From Spirochaetota bacterium (GTDB lineage: Bacteria > Spirochaetota > UBA12135 > COTS27 > JAFLEE01), in the NCBI GenBank assembly GCA_017302015.1, contig JAFLEE010000036.1, positions 1 through 46,339 of the forward strand: a DNA stretch of 46,339 nt, given 5' to 3'. This document shows positions 17,103 through 25,650 of the stretch, one piece after another. Position 1 is the first letter of the stretch. Each line of letters opens with the position of its first letter. A program made the position numbers and the translations under genes. The notes beneath the pieces are model-generated. The model worked only from the letters and a program-made list of their open reading frames with translations. It ran no database searches and had not been told where the DNA came from.

Positions 17103-18822
17103 GGGGCGACTCCTGGGAGGGATGGGGCGCGGCCTGCCCGGAAGGGGTTGAAGCGATTCGGTATTCCACCCAGCCGGCGATGCTTTCCCCCGGGGGGATA
17201 TTCCAAAGGCCCGCCTCATCGAGGAAGCCTCGCGCCGTGAGGCGATGGGCGTCGGGGGCGCTGGATTGGTGCTCGACGCAAAGGGCGCCGGCCCCGGGCC
17301 GGTAGAGCACGAGGTAGGCTTGGGAGGGATCGGCCGAGAGGTCGAGGCCCATGGCGGGCGCATCGAGCCAGGCCAAATGCGCCGTGGCCCCGGACCCGAA
17401 GAGGAAGGTGGTGCCCGAGGGCCACTCCAAGGCGGTCCGGCCTTCCCGGAAATCCGTTCCTCCCGAAACCGGGGCGAGGGCCCGGCGCTGGCCATCGAAG
17501 TTCGCCGAGTTTCCGTGCGTCGCCGTGAGGCGGAAAAGTCCCGAGTCGCCCACGGCCCAATAGGGGTGCACCCCGAATCCAACGGGAAGCCTTCGGCGAT
17601 CGACATTGCTCGCGACGTATTCGATGCGCAAGCCCGCCCCGCTGAGCCGGTAGGTCACCCGAAGCGAATTGGACCTCGGAAATGCCGCCCAGCGCGGGGA
17701 ACGCCCATCGTGGTCGAGGCGAAGAATCACGCTGGCCCCATCCGCCTGGGCACGGGGAGCCTCCCAGGAAAAGAGCGCGTCGATGGCATACCCGTGCATG
17801 CTCGAAGGCCGCGGTTGGTCGGACCCCCTCATGAGGTTCGTCCTTCCATCCAGGATGAGCCGGGCGTCTTTCACCGTGCTGGGGGTGGGATAGAGGAGCG
17901 GAATCCCCCCGGCGCGTTCCCCATCCGTCGGCTCCAGGGGCTTAAGAAGTTCCCGCGCGCCGACGCGCCAGGAGACCACACGGCCGCCGCTGGCGGGATC
18001 CACGAGTGCTTCCATCGCCGCAGCCGCCCCTTCCCCATGGCGGGAAAGACGCACGAGGCGCCGGCCACCCGAGAGGGTCCATCCCGCCTGATAGGCCCCG
18101 TGGGTTCGCTGGGCATCGAGGCCTTCACGATCCTGCGCGGCGCCGCCGAAAACTTCGATGAGGTCGGGCCAAGGCCCCATCCGGGCGAAGTCCAGCGGGG
18201 AGAAGCCGCCGACCGTCATCGCCGTGGTGCGGGCCCCATGATCGCAGAGCTTCCGGGCGATGGAAACGCGGCCGTAGCGCGCCGCGACATGGAGCGCGCG
18301 GTAGCCATCCACCGTCGCCGCCTCCACCGAGGGGCCCTTGAGAAGGAGGCGATCCACGACGCGCTCAAAGCCCCGGTAAGCCGCTAGGTGGAGCGCATTC
18401 CAGCCCCAGGCATTGGTGAGCCCCGCGTCGGCGCCCCGGGCCAGGAGAATAAGCGCCGCGTCATCCCGACCGCGGATGAGGGCCTTCATGAGGGCCGTCT
18501 CGCCCATCCCCAGGTATTCCTCCCGCGCATCCAGCTGCTTCGCGCCGCTCGAAAGCGCTTCCACAAGGTTCGGATTCCCCACGGCGGCGGCCAGCATGAG
18601 CGCGGTGGTGCGGGTGGACGCGCTGACCAGGCTGTCCCCGCCGAAACCCTCCCGAAGGTGTTGGTTCACGGAGGCCAGATCCCCCGCGCGGATCGCTTTC
18701 GCCAGGGTCGAAGGACTGAGGGGGGCGGGCGCTTCGCCCCATGCGCAAATTAATAGGAAGAGACCCAGTAGGGCGAGGCGCCAAACATCGCCTAAGGGCT
18801 GGCCATGCCGTTTGCTCGTCAT
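17080..18822 (-). CDS. Secreted ankyrin-repeat protein fused to an aldose-1-epimerase (mutarotase) domain
   Basis: This 580-aa protein has an N-terminal membrane or signal segment (about 13-30). About five ankyrin repeats span 36-228, shown by motifs such as TTALMLAAAVGNPNLVEAL, NALHLAAYRGFERVVDRLL and RALHVAARYGRVSIARKL. Residues 255-565 match galactose mutarotases: SSMHGYA (His343), GVHPYW (His419) and CVEHQSSAPDAH (Glu517) correspond to the catalytic His, His and Glu of GalM. It could convert anomers of released sugars, or bind sugars, in the envelope. It is first in the beta-helix/sulfatase operon and divergent from an AraC gene. The ankyrin-mutarotase combination is unusual. Confidence 0.85.
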   Translation of the reverse strand: MTSKRHGQPLGDVWRLALLGLFLLICAWGEAPAPLSPSTLAKAIRAGDLASVNQHLREGFGGDSLVSASTRTTALMLAAAVGNPNLVEALSSGAKQLDAREEYLGMGETALMKALIRGRDDAALILLARGADAGLTNAWGWNALHLAAYRGFERVVDRLLLKGPSVEAATVDGYRALHVAARYGRVSIARKLCDHGARTTAMTVGGFSPLDFARMGPWPDLIEVFGGAAQDREGLDAQRTHGAYQAGWTLSGGRRLVRLSRHGEGAAAAMEALVDPASGGRVVSWRVGARELLKPLEPTDGERAGGIPLLYPTPSTVKDARLILDGRTNLMRGSDQPRPSSMHGYAIDALFSWEAPRAQADGASVILRLDHDGRSPRWAAFPRSNSLRVTYRLSGAGLRIEYVASNVDRRRLPVGFGVHPYWAVGDSGLFRLTATHGNSANFDGQRRALAPVSGGTDFREGRTALEWPSGTTFLFGSGATAHLAWLDAPAMGLDLSADPSQAYLVLYRPGAGALCVEHQSSAPDAHRLTARGFLDEAGLWNIPPGESIAGWVEYRIASTPSGQAAPHPSQESPHVPIPAP

Positions 18823-18892
18823 CCCCTGATTCTAGACCTCCCCGGCGCCGCCGGCAATGGAAATCTTGATCTTTGAATAGGACAATTTGAGC
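18823..18892. promoter_or_regulatory. Divergent intergenic region, AraC gene and glycan operon
   Basis: Only 70 bp separate the ankyrin-mutarotase start (18822, minus) from the AraC start (18893, plus). Both promoters and any AraC operator must be here or inside the flanking genes. TAGAAT on the minus strand near 18832 lies too close to the ATG to be a normal -10. No operator repeat was found by eye. Confidence 0.3.
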
Positions 18893-19795
18893 ATGGGAAT
18901 TTCCCGCGCGCCTCGCGACCTAACGAAGAACGGCTATCGAGAGACCAAGGCACCGGCGCAAATCCTCTTCGCCAGCCCCTCCCCCCTCGCCGCGGCATTC
19001 GGGCTGAGCGTACTCGGCTTCGGGTTCCACGCGACGAAGCAGAAACGGACCTTCGACGCCATGAAGCCCTGGTCCCTCCCGTTCTGGTCGATCAATTGGG
19101 TCTCGAAGGGCGGCGGGTGGTTCGAAAACGGTCCCATCGGCAGGCGGCGCGTGCGCCGCGGCGAGGCCCTCGTGAGGTTCCCCCATGAACCCTGCCGATA
19201 CGGCCACTCCCCCGGCGGCGCCTGGGAGGAGTATTGGATTCTTTTCGACGGGAACCTCCCCGCACGGTTGGTGGAAGCGGGCCTCCTCGACGCGCATTCG
19301 CCGATCTTACGCCCCAGGGGGATCGATTTCACCCCGCGCTTCGAAGAAGCCCGCAAGGCCAGCCTCGTCCGCCGACCCCCGATGGCGATCTTCACCCGGC
19401 TCCTCATCGATCTCTTTTCCCACGGCCTCCCCGCCCCCGGCCGCCCGGAAAAGCCGGATCGACCTGAGACCGACGCCCTGAAACAATTCTACGAACTCCT
19501 CCATGCCCGCGCGGAAGAACCCCTGGAAGGCCTCCCCGGCCTCGCGGCCCCCTTCGGCAATTACCATAGCTTGCGGCGCGCCTTCCAGAAACGCTATGGC
19601 CGCGCGCCCCACCAAGTGCTCCTCGAGTCCAAACTCCTTCGGGCAAGGCAACGGCTCCTGACGACCCGGGGAACGCTCGCGCAAATCGCCCACCACGTCG
19701 GCATCGAGGATGTTTCCTATTTCATCCGCCTCTTCCGAAAGCGCTTCGGCCTCTCGCCCGTGCGGTTCCGCCGAGGGGTGGAGGCGGGGCCCTAG
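18893..19795 (+). CDS. AraC-family transcriptional regulator
   Basis: This 300-aa regulator has an N-terminal AraC-type sensing domain (about 60-170, with WSINWVSKGGGWFEN and GEALVRFPHEPCRYGHSP). A C-terminal double helix-turn-helix (about 205-297) includes YHSLRRAFQKRYGRAPHQVLLESKL and LAQIAHHVGIEDVSYFIRLFRKRFGLSPVRFR. The ATG at 18893 is preferred over the TTG two codons upstream; neither has a strong ribosome binding site. The first 55 residues look unlike a domain, so the true start may be further in, for example ATG 19061. It is divergent from the beta-helix/sulfatase operon, which it probably regulates. Confidence 0.87.
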   Translation: MGISRAPRDLTKNGYRETKAPAQILFASPSPLAAAFGLSVLGFGFHATKQKRTFDAMKPWSLPFWSINWVSKGGGWFENGPIGRRRVRRGEALVRFPHEPCRYGHSPGGAWEEYWILFDGNLPARLVEAGLLDAHSPILRPRGIDFTPRFEEARKASLVRRPPMAIFTRLLIDLFSHGLPAPGRPEKPDRPETDALKQFYELLHARAEEPLEGLPGLAAPFGNYHSLRRAFQKRYGRAPHQVLLESKLLRARQRLLTTRGTLAQIAHHVGIEDVSYFIRLFRKRFGLSPVRFRRGVEAGP

Positions 19796-19796
19796 G

Positions 19797-19867
19797 AGCC
19801 CGTCGGGCTGAAACAGGGGATTTTAGAAACCCTGACCTCGCCGGGGCCTTCCTTTCTCCCGCGGGAG
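19797..19867. terminator. Inverted repeats between convergent genes
   Basis: Three repeats sit between the AraC stop and the M28 gene end: AGCCCG-T-CGGGCT (19797-19809), CAGGG...CCCTG (19814-19834) and the palindrome CTCCCGCGGGAG (19856-19867). They may end transcription from both sides. None has a clear T-run, so the call is tentative. Confidence 0.28.
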
Positions 19868-19878
19868 GTGGGAATCCA

Positions 19879-21567
19879 TTAATCAGGCTTCTCGACCCGT
19901 TTCAGGTAATGCACCGACCCCGCATAGCGTTCGTAGCCGAGTTTTTCATACACCTTCTGCGCCGCCGTATCGTGGGTCAGGGTCGAGACGGTGCGCTTGA
20001 CGAACCCCTCCTCGTCCATACGCCGGGAGATCTCGGCCTGCATTGCCTTGCCGATGCCCTTCCCCTGATAGTCGGGATGCACGGCGTTATTGCCGATCTC
20101 CGCGAGTTCCTTGCCGGGATACGCATGCCAGGTGGCGTAGCCGACGACCCGCCCTTCCTTCTCGGCGACCACCGCGCGGTAGAGATCTCGCTTTAATTGG
20201 GCGCGCACTTCCGGACCCTTGAACGCGTGCCAATCCTTGCCGCCGGGCTTTTCTCCGAAGAAGGCCTCTTGCATGCGCGCGAGGCTCACCTCGCCGAAGG
20301 CCAGGCGGGTCACCTCCTCCACCGCGTCCAGATCCTCGAAGCGCGCCGGGCGCACGAGGAGGTCCCCGGAGACGGGATGGGGAAAAAAAGGCTTACAAGC
20401 GGCGAGGGCCCCGATCGTCTTCTCGATATCGGGCACGAAGGCCGCCACGCGGTCTAAATCCAGCGCGGTGCGGTCGTCGGCCGGGGTGTGGTAATAGGGC
20501 CGGTTGGCATTGTCGTAGTACCACACGTAGGGCACCCCGTACTGGTAGGCGCCCCCGTTATCGCCGCCGCCCGAGACATCGAGGCGATGGAGCAGATGGC
20601 AGCGGTCTTGGGGGATGGCGCCGAGCTTGTCGATGAAGGGCTTCGGGCCCGCGGCGTAGCGCGTGGCGGTGCCGAGGCGGTTGCCGATATCGTCGATGTC
20701 CACTAGGGCGATCGCCTCTGCCAAATGCGCGCGCCGTTTCGAGAAGAACGCCAGGGACCCGCGTCCGGTGAGGTCCTCTCCCCCGAACTCTTCGCTCCCC
20801 GTGGCGACGAGATAGATCGTGGCGGGGAAGTTTCGGACCTTCAGGCGCCGGGCGATGGCGAGGAGCGCGGCCACCGCGGCCCCGTTATCGGTGGCCCCGG
20901 GCGCCTGCGCCGCCGAATCGTAATGGGCGAAGACCGCCATCCAATGGGGCCCGCTCCCGGGCAACTCGGCCACGACATTCTGGGAGACGCCCAGGCGAGT
21001 CGGCTCGCCGTGCACGTGCACAGTCGCCACTTTTCCCTCGTGAGTTTTCAAGTGGAGCGCGTCGGCGTAGGAAAGCGTGATCACCGGCATCCGCGTGAGG
21101 GTGGGATCCCGCACGATCTTGGTGTTCACGTGATCGTTCAGGGGGCTCACCACGACCACCGCGGCGAGCCCCTCCGCCTCGAGCCGGCGCAAGAGCGCCT
21201 GGCGGGTGAAGAGATCGGCCATGGGCATGAGGATGCCGATGGCCCCGACGGGCACGGGGACCCGCGCGGCCTCCTCCTCGTTGCCGAGGAACACGAGGGG
21301 GCCGTGGGCGCGGCCGACCGGCGAGAATTGGAGGGGCCAAACGCGCCAGGAGACGCCGCCGATTTTCAATTCGGCGGATTCGGACCCGTCCTCGGGGGAG
21401 GGGAAATCTTCCGTCCAGGCCTTGAGTCCCGCATCCTGGAAGCGGGCTTCGATCCACGCGGCGGCTTTCTTTTCCGCCCCGCTTCCCGGGGCGCGGGGGC
21501 CGATGACGCGCACCAGGCCGTCCAGGGTGGCGTCGAGTTCCTCGCGAAGCGCGTGATCCGTCAGCAT
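19879..21567 (-). CDS. M28-family metallopeptidase fused to a GNAT acetyltransferase
   Basis: This 562-aa protein has no signal peptide, so it is probably cytoplasmic. Residues 1-395 form an M28 aminopeptidase with a PA-like insert (about 85-190). The di-zinc ligands are visible: HYDS (His215), ATDNGA (Asp227), SEEF (Glu259/Glu260), an Asp near 290, and YYHTPADD (His360). Residues 401-556 form a GNAT domain with GRVVGYATWHAY and the acetyl-CoA loop VHPDYQGKGIGKAMQ (496-510). One polypeptide could thus release an N-terminal amino acid and acetylate an amine. GGAGGGAG precedes the ATG at 21567. It is the last gene of the leftward D-amino-acid/peptide cluster, 24 nt after the M55 gene. Confidence 0.88.
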   Translation of the reverse strand: MLTDHALREELDATLDGLVRVIGPRAPGSGAEKKAAAWIEARFQDAGLKAWTEDFPSPEDGSESAELKIGGVSWRVWPLQFSPVGRAHGPLVFLGNEEEAARVPVPVGAIGILMPMADLFTRQALLRRLEAEGLAAVVVVSPLNDHVNTKIVRDPTLTRMPVITLSYADALHLKTHEGKVATVHVHGEPTRLGVSQNVVAELPGSGPHWMAVFAHYDSAAQAPGATDNGAAVAALLAIARRLKVRNFPATIYLVATGSEEFGGEDLTGRGSLAFFSKRRAHLAEAIALVDIDDIGNRLGTATRYAAGPKPFIDKLGAIPQDRCHLLHRLDVSGGGDNGGAYQYGVPYVWYYDNANRPYYHTPADDRTALDLDRVAAFVPDIEKTIGALAACKPFFPHPVSGDLLVRPARFEDLDAVEEVTRLAFGEVSLARMQEAFFGEKPGGKDWHAFKGPEVRAQLKRDLYRAVVAEKEGRVVGYATWHAYPGKELAEIGNNAVHPDYQGKGIGKAMQAEISRRMDEEGFVKRTVSTLTHDTAAQKVYEKLGYERYAGSVHYLKRVEKPD

Positions 21568-21591
21568 GCTCCCTCCATCCCCCCGCGGGGT

Positions 21592-22395
21592 TCAGTCCAC
21601 GCCGTAATGCTCTCCCGTCAGACGGTACTCGGGCCAGCCGCGGGTATAGCCCAACTCGCGCTTCAGGTAGCGCCGGTAGGCGGAGAGGAACTCGGGCCCC
21701 TCGTCATGGTAGGCCTTCTCGGGGCCGTTCTCCCCCGGGATCGAGAAACGATAGGGCGGGGGGAGGCGGTACGGGGGGATGCGTTTGCGGCGTTTCACGC
21801 CCCGGCGGGCGGCCTCGCCCAAGAGCCGGGCGCTGCGGGCCGGGGTGATGCATTTGGCCAGGGTGGGCCCGATGGCCTCCTTGGTGACGACGAACTCCGC
21901 GCCGCCGATGAGGTCGGCGACCTCGCGCTCCACGGCGCTGTCCCCCGAGATCAGCGCGACCGGGACCCCGCGGGACCCGCATTGGAGGATGAACATGCCC
22001 ACTTCGCCGTAATCGCGCCCATTGACCGTCACCCGCGTGTGGGGGGTGACCGCGCCCGGCGTACCGGTCATCGCATGGCCGCCGATGTACATCCCGACGT
22101 CCGTCCCCTCGAAGAACGGGAGCCAGGGCCCCCGTGGATAATCGCCGGTGATGAGCTGGGCCCGTTCGGTGAGTTCCTCCACGAGGAGCGTATTGCCTTG
22201 GCCGTGGGAATCCCAGATGACGACCTCGTCGGCCCCGGCGGCGAAGGCCCCGTCGGCCGCCGCGGAGACTTCCGCCGTGGCGATTTTCATGAGGCGGCGG
22301 GTGCGCTCCAGATTCACGGGGATATTGCGGTCTTGATCGTCGCGGATGACGAAGCCCGCGATCCCCTCGAAATCGAATTGGATGTAGACCTTCAT
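21592..22395 (-). CDS. M55 D-aminopeptidase (DppA family)
   Basis: This 267-aa soluble protein matches the family length. It begins with the DppA metal motif FDFEG (Asp8, Glu10), followed by WDSHG (His64), YIGGHAM (His107), TPHTRVTVNG (His119 and Asn125) and GEVG (Glu131), the expected zinc and catalytic residues. DppA releases N-terminal D-amino acids such as D-Ala from short peptides and forms decamers. The ATG overlaps the TGA of the nitrilase gene (ATGA). Next to an enolase-superfamily enzyme, an M19-like protein and a D-amino-acid PLP enzyme, it supports use of D-residue-containing peptides, for example from peptidoglycan. Confidence 0.92.
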   Translation of the reverse strand: MKVYIQFDFEGIAGFVIRDDQDRNIPVNLERTRRLMKIATAEVSAAADGAFAAGADEVVIWDSHGQGNTLLVEELTERAQLITGDYPRGPWLPFFEGTDVGMYIGGHAMTGTPGAVTPHTRVTVNGRDYGEVGMFILQCGSRGVPVALISGDSAVEREVADLIGGAEFVVTKEAIGPTLAKCITPARSARLLGEAARRGVKRRKRIPPYRLPPPYRFSIPGENGPEKAYHDEGPEFLSAYRRYLKRELGYTRGWPEYRLTGEHYGVD

Positions 22396-23312
22396 GCCGT
22401 CCCCCCCCGTTTTCCGTCGTTGGCCGCGGTCGAGCGTTCGAGATAGGCGTCGAGGGTCTCGAGGCCGAACTCGCGCACCAGGTCGGCGGCGCTGCGCTTG
22501 TCGCTGCGGCTGGTGATGAGGGCGGGACCCACGTTCGCCGGGATATCCACCGTGACCTCGCGGCCGTACTTGCGCTCGATGTCGGGGAATTTCTCCCGGT
22601 TGAAGTCGAGGTGCACCATGACGCGGTCGAGGTCGACCGTGGCCCGGGCGATCGGGCTATAGCAATCGGTCACCTTCACCTCGCGGCCGAAGGGATCGAG
22701 GATGCCCCCGCCGTCGAAGGGGAGCGCGGCGGCGAAGAAGGCGCGGGTCTGGTAGGCGAAGACCTGCTGCATGAGCCCGCCGTGGTACATGCTGGGGAAG
22801 GCGAGGATATCGGGCTTGAGCCGCCGGTAACCGTCGAGCACGTTCTGGAAATTGAGGTCGAAGCAGACGAGGCCCCCGAGGCGGCCGAGGGCGCTCTCCA
22901 CCACCACCGCGCCGGCGCCGGGGCTGAGGCCCCCGTTGCGCTCGCCATCGGTGAGGTTCACCTTGTCGTACACCCCGAGGACTTCGCCTCGGGGGTCGAG
23001 GAACACCACGCTATTGAAGCATTTCCCCCCGCGCTCGGTCTTCATGGACGCCGCCACATGGCAGCCCTCCGCGGTGGCGAGGCGCCGGTAGGCCGCGAGC
23101 ATCGGGCCGCCGCGCTGGACGTTCTCGGCGGTCTCAGGCGTCTGCGCGTAGGCCTCGACGCCCTCGCAGAAGACCACCAATTGGTCGCGGTAGCCTGCGA
23201 GCCGCCGGAAGACGCCCTCGAGTTCCTCGAGGATGATCTTTTGGGAATCGCTGGCGCCGCGCACGGCCCGCGTGGCGAATTGGACGCAGGCGATCTGTAC
23301 GGGGCGGCTCAT
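22392..23312 (-). CDS. Carbon-nitrogen hydrolase (nitrilase superfamily)
   Basis: This 306-aa enzyme has the full nitrilase-superfamily triad: Glu50 (VVFCEGVEAY), Lys117 (GVYDKVNLTDGE) and Cys150 (GGLVCFDLNFQ). It should hydrolyse an amide or carbamoyl bond, releasing ammonia or an amine from an amino-acid derivative; it is closer to amidase/carbamoylase-type members than true nitrilases. The ATG at 23312 overlaps the TGA of the oxidoreductase gene, and its own TGA overlaps the M55 ATG. This tight coupling with a D-aminopeptidase suggests a substrate such as an N-carbamoyl or amidated amino acid from the same pathway. Confidence 0.9.
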   Translation of the reverse strand: MSRPVQIACVQFATRAVRGASDSQKIILEELEGVFRRLAGYRDQLVVFCEGVEAYAQTPETAENVQRGGPMLAAYRRLATAEGCHVAASMKTERGGKCFNSVVFLDPRGEVLGVYDKVNLTDGERNGGLSPGAGAVVVESALGRLGGLVCFDLNFQNVLDGYRRLKPDILAFPSMYHGGLMQQVFAYQTRAFFAAALPFDGGGILDPFGREVKVTDCYSPIARATVDLDRVMVHLDFNREKFPDIERKYGREVTVDIPANVGPALITSRSDKRSAADLVREFGLETLDAYLERSTAANDGKRGGTA

Positions 23313-24247
23313 GCGTAGAGCTTCCCGGCCGCGGCCGCGTAGGACTTGGCGAAGGCCGCCCCGTCGAAGCCCGGGTCGCCGGGGGGGATGTCGGCGAGGC
23401 GCACCTCGCCGCCTCCGCGCTCCCGGGAGAGCCTTCCGGCGAGCATGAGGCGCACGGATTCGGTGAGGTCGGCGATGGGCGCGAGGTTCGGCTCCCCCTT
23501 CTCCATGGCGTCGCAGATGCGGTCGAGGAGCGCGCCGTAGATCTTGGCGGTATCGACGCGGAATTGGAAGGTCGATTTCGTGGTGGTGATGACGAACTCG
23601 AAGGGCTGCCACACCCCGTGGGTCACCGCGAAGGTGGCCGCGACGCCGCCCTGGAACCGGGCGAAATAAGTCTCCTGGGTCTTCCCCTCTACGCTCGAAG
23701 CCCCCATGAAACTCGCCGAGAGCGCCCCGGCACCCAAGAGCCCGCCGAGGCCCTCGGCCACGTGCACGGCGTAATTGAACTCGTCCACCCCGGCGGTGGC
23801 GAAGACGCCGAGGATCTTCCCGCGTTCGCTCTCTGGCTTGGCGGCGAAGGCGACGATCTCGTGGGCGAAGCGCAGCGAGGAACTGCCGAAGATCCGCAGG
23901 CCCCGGGCCGAGAGCGCTTCGAGTTCCCGGCAATCGGCCGCGTTCCCGACGATGGGCTTGTCGATGAAGACGGGCTTGCCGCGCTCGAGGAAGGGCCGGG
24001 CGCATTCGAGGTGGCGGTCCCAATCGCAGCCCTGGATGAAGCCGATATCGGTGGCATCCGCCAGGTCCGCGAGGCTGCGGCTGCGCTCCTGGATGCCGGC
24101 CTTGCGCATGAAGCCCTCCACCTCGTCGTCGCCGCGGAACCCGTCGTTGTAGATCCCGGTATAGGCGGCGCGCCCCTTGCCCGCCAAGTACTCGGCGAAG
24201 GCCTTGGGATGGGAGGTATCGATGTTGACGACGCCGATGCGGATCAT
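23309..24247 (-). CDS. Gfo/Idh/MocA-family oxidoreductase
   Basis: This 312-aa protein resembles NAD(P)-dependent dehydrogenases of the Gfo/Idh/MocA family. The N-terminal Rossmann part (about 1-125) contains FIDKPIVGNAADCREL, the counterpart of the EKP motif, with the usual Glu replaced by Asp. The beginning reads IGVVNIDTSH instead of a standard GxGxxG loop, so cofactor binding may differ. The C-terminal alpha/beta domain includes DEFNYAVHVAEGLGGLLG. The ATG at 24247 starts the conserved domain; codons up to 24316 are upstream leader. It is coupled to the nitrilase by ATGA. It may oxidise a sugar or amino-sugar moiety, for example of muropeptides, but this is inferred. Confidence 0.82.
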   Translation of the reverse strand: MIRIGVVNIDTSHPKAFAEYLAGKGRAAYTGIYNDGFRGDDEVEGFMRKAGIQERSRSLADLADATDIGFIQGCDWDRHLECARPFLERGKPVFIDKPIVGNAADCRELEALSARGLRIFGSSSLRFAHEIVAFAAKPESERGKILGVFATAGVDEFNYAVHVAEGLGGLLGAGALSASFMGASSVEGKTQETYFARFQGGVAATFAVTHGVWQPFEFVITTTKSTFQFRVDTAKIYGALLDRICDAMEKGEPNLAPIADLTESVRLMLAGRLSRERGGGEVRLADIPPGDPGFDGAAFAKSYAAAAGKLYA

Positions 24248-24287
24248 GGGTTCTCCTTGAGAAAGTTCCGAACGATCGATGAAGGGC

Positions 24288-24356
24288 TCATATCGCCACG
24301 GTGGGGAAGCCGCCATTCGTGCGGTGCGCCACGAAAGGCACGCGGAGGACGCTCAT
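24288..24356 (-). CDS. Possible 22-aa peptide coupled to the enolase-superfamily gene
   Basis: A 22-codon frame (MSVLRVPFVAHRTNGGFPTVAI) begins at an ATG that overlaps the TGA of the enolase-superfamily gene by ATGA, the same arrangement used by proven gene pairs in this cluster. It ends at 24288, 40 bp before the oxidoreductase ATG. It may be a leader peptide, a remnant of a decayed gene, or chance. Confidence 0.2.
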   Translation of the reverse strand: MSVLRVPFVAHRTNGGFPTVAI

Positions 24357-25621
24357 TGTTTTTCGTCCAGGAGGATCCCGCCGCTTTGGGCGTAAAAATC
24401 GGCGTCGAGGGCGAAGATGCCGCGCTGGGGTTTCGTCCACGATTTTCCGGCGCAGGGGTGCCGGGCGGCCATCGCATCCCAATCCCGGTAATTCTGGAAA
24501 CCGTTGGTCTCGACGATGCCCGCCTTCATGCCGGGGAAGAGCGGCAGCCGCGCGGCCACGTTCTTGTTCCACTCCACGAGGATCGGGTTGACCGTGAGGT
24601 CGGCGCAGAAGCAGGGGATGCCCTTCTCCGCCGCCACGGCGAGCATGCGCAGCGTCATGGAGAGGGTCTTGGCGATGGGCTTGAGGGCCAAGGCCCGGTA
24701 GCCCAAGTCGATGCGTTCCCGCACGTCGGCCTCGCCATGGGCGCTCTCGTCCGCCGCCACGCGCACGCCCAGGTCCCCGACGCGCTGGTGGTTCTCTTCG
24801 GCGAAGGGCTCCTCCAGGATGAGGATATCGCCCAGGGCGCCCAGGGCCTTGGCGTGGTCGAGGAAACGCGCGAGGAAATCGGTGGAGGGATAGCGCCCGT
24901 TGGCATCGAGGTAATAGGCGATGCGGCCCGAGGCGGTATGGGGCGTCTCGAAACCCCGTGCGATCTGGTGGATCTCGGCGAGGCGCGCCTGGTCCCAGGC
25001 GAGCATCTTCTCGGGGTCTCCATCGCCCTCGGGATCCGACCCGATCTTGATCTTGAGGAGGGGATGGCCGGCCTCGAGCACCGCTCGGATCCCCTCGGCC
25101 TTCACGCCATAGGAAAGCAGCGGCACGAGGGCCAGCGCCCCGTGGCGCGCGCCGAGGGCTTTGCGGTAGGGCTCGGGCACCATGGCATCGAAACCGCCCA
25201 CGCCAAGGCGGCGCGCATAGAGCACCCACGCCGCGTTGTCGAGGGCGACGAGGGCGTTGAGGATGAAGGTGAGGCGCAGGTCGGGGCGGCCGGTGACCGT
25301 TTTGCCGTAGGCCACGAGTTCGGGGAGGATCTTCGCCTGCAGGTCCAGCGGCGTCTCCCACGGGACCTCTTTCGCCATTTGGGCCGCGCGCGAAGTGATG
25401 AGGAACATCATGGCGTTGCCGGCCGCCTCGGGGTTGCCCGTGAATACGGCGCCGTCGGACCACAGCACGCTTTGGGTCCCCAGGCCGCTGGCGCGCAGGC
25501 CCCCCTCGTCTTCGAGGCTCACGCGGGCCTGCCAGAGTTCGGAGAGGTAGCCGCCCTTGAACCCGAAGGGGGCCAAGAGGGGCTCGCGCTTGAAATCGCA
25601 TTGGGCGTTCTTGATTTTCAT
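24353..25621 (-). CDS. Enolase-superfamily enzyme (MLE/dipeptide-epimerase-like)
   Basis: This 422-aa protein has an MLE-type N-terminal cap followed by a barrel. The signature residues are the K-x-K pair (Lys190, Lys192), metal ligands Asp239 (LDANG), Glu270/271 (LEEP) and Asp291 (AADES), and the opposing Lys314 (LALKPI). Lysines on both faces are typical of racemases/epimerases and MLE-like enzymes, such as L-Ala-D/L-Glu epimerase. The exact reaction cannot be read from sequence; o-succinylbenzoate synthase or galactonate dehydratase are less likely in this context. The ATG at 25621 is 29 nt downstream of the regulator stop at 25651, so both may form one operon. Confidence 0.83.
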   Translation of the reverse strand: MKIKNAQCDFKREPLLAPFGFKGGYLSELWQARVSLEDEGGLRASGLGTQSVLWSDGAVFTGNPEAAGNAMMFLITSRAAQMAKEVPWETPLDLQAKILPELVAYGKTVTGRPDLRLTFILNALVALDNAAWVLYARRLGVGGFDAMVPEPYRKALGARHGALALVPLLSYGVKAEGIRAVLEAGHPLLKIKIGSDPEGDGDPEKMLAWDQARLAEIHQIARGFETPHTASGRIAYYLDANGRYPSTDFLARFLDHAKALGALGDILILEEPFAEENHQRVGDLGVRVAADESAHGEADVRERIDLGYRALALKPIAKTLSMTLRMLAVAAEKGIPCFCADLTVNPILVEWNKNVAARLPLFPGMKAGIVETNGFQNYRDWDAMAARHPCAGKSWTKPQRGIFALDADFYAQSGGILLDEKQ

Positions 25622-25650
25622 TTGGGGACCTTGGGGGGGATGGGAGCGCG

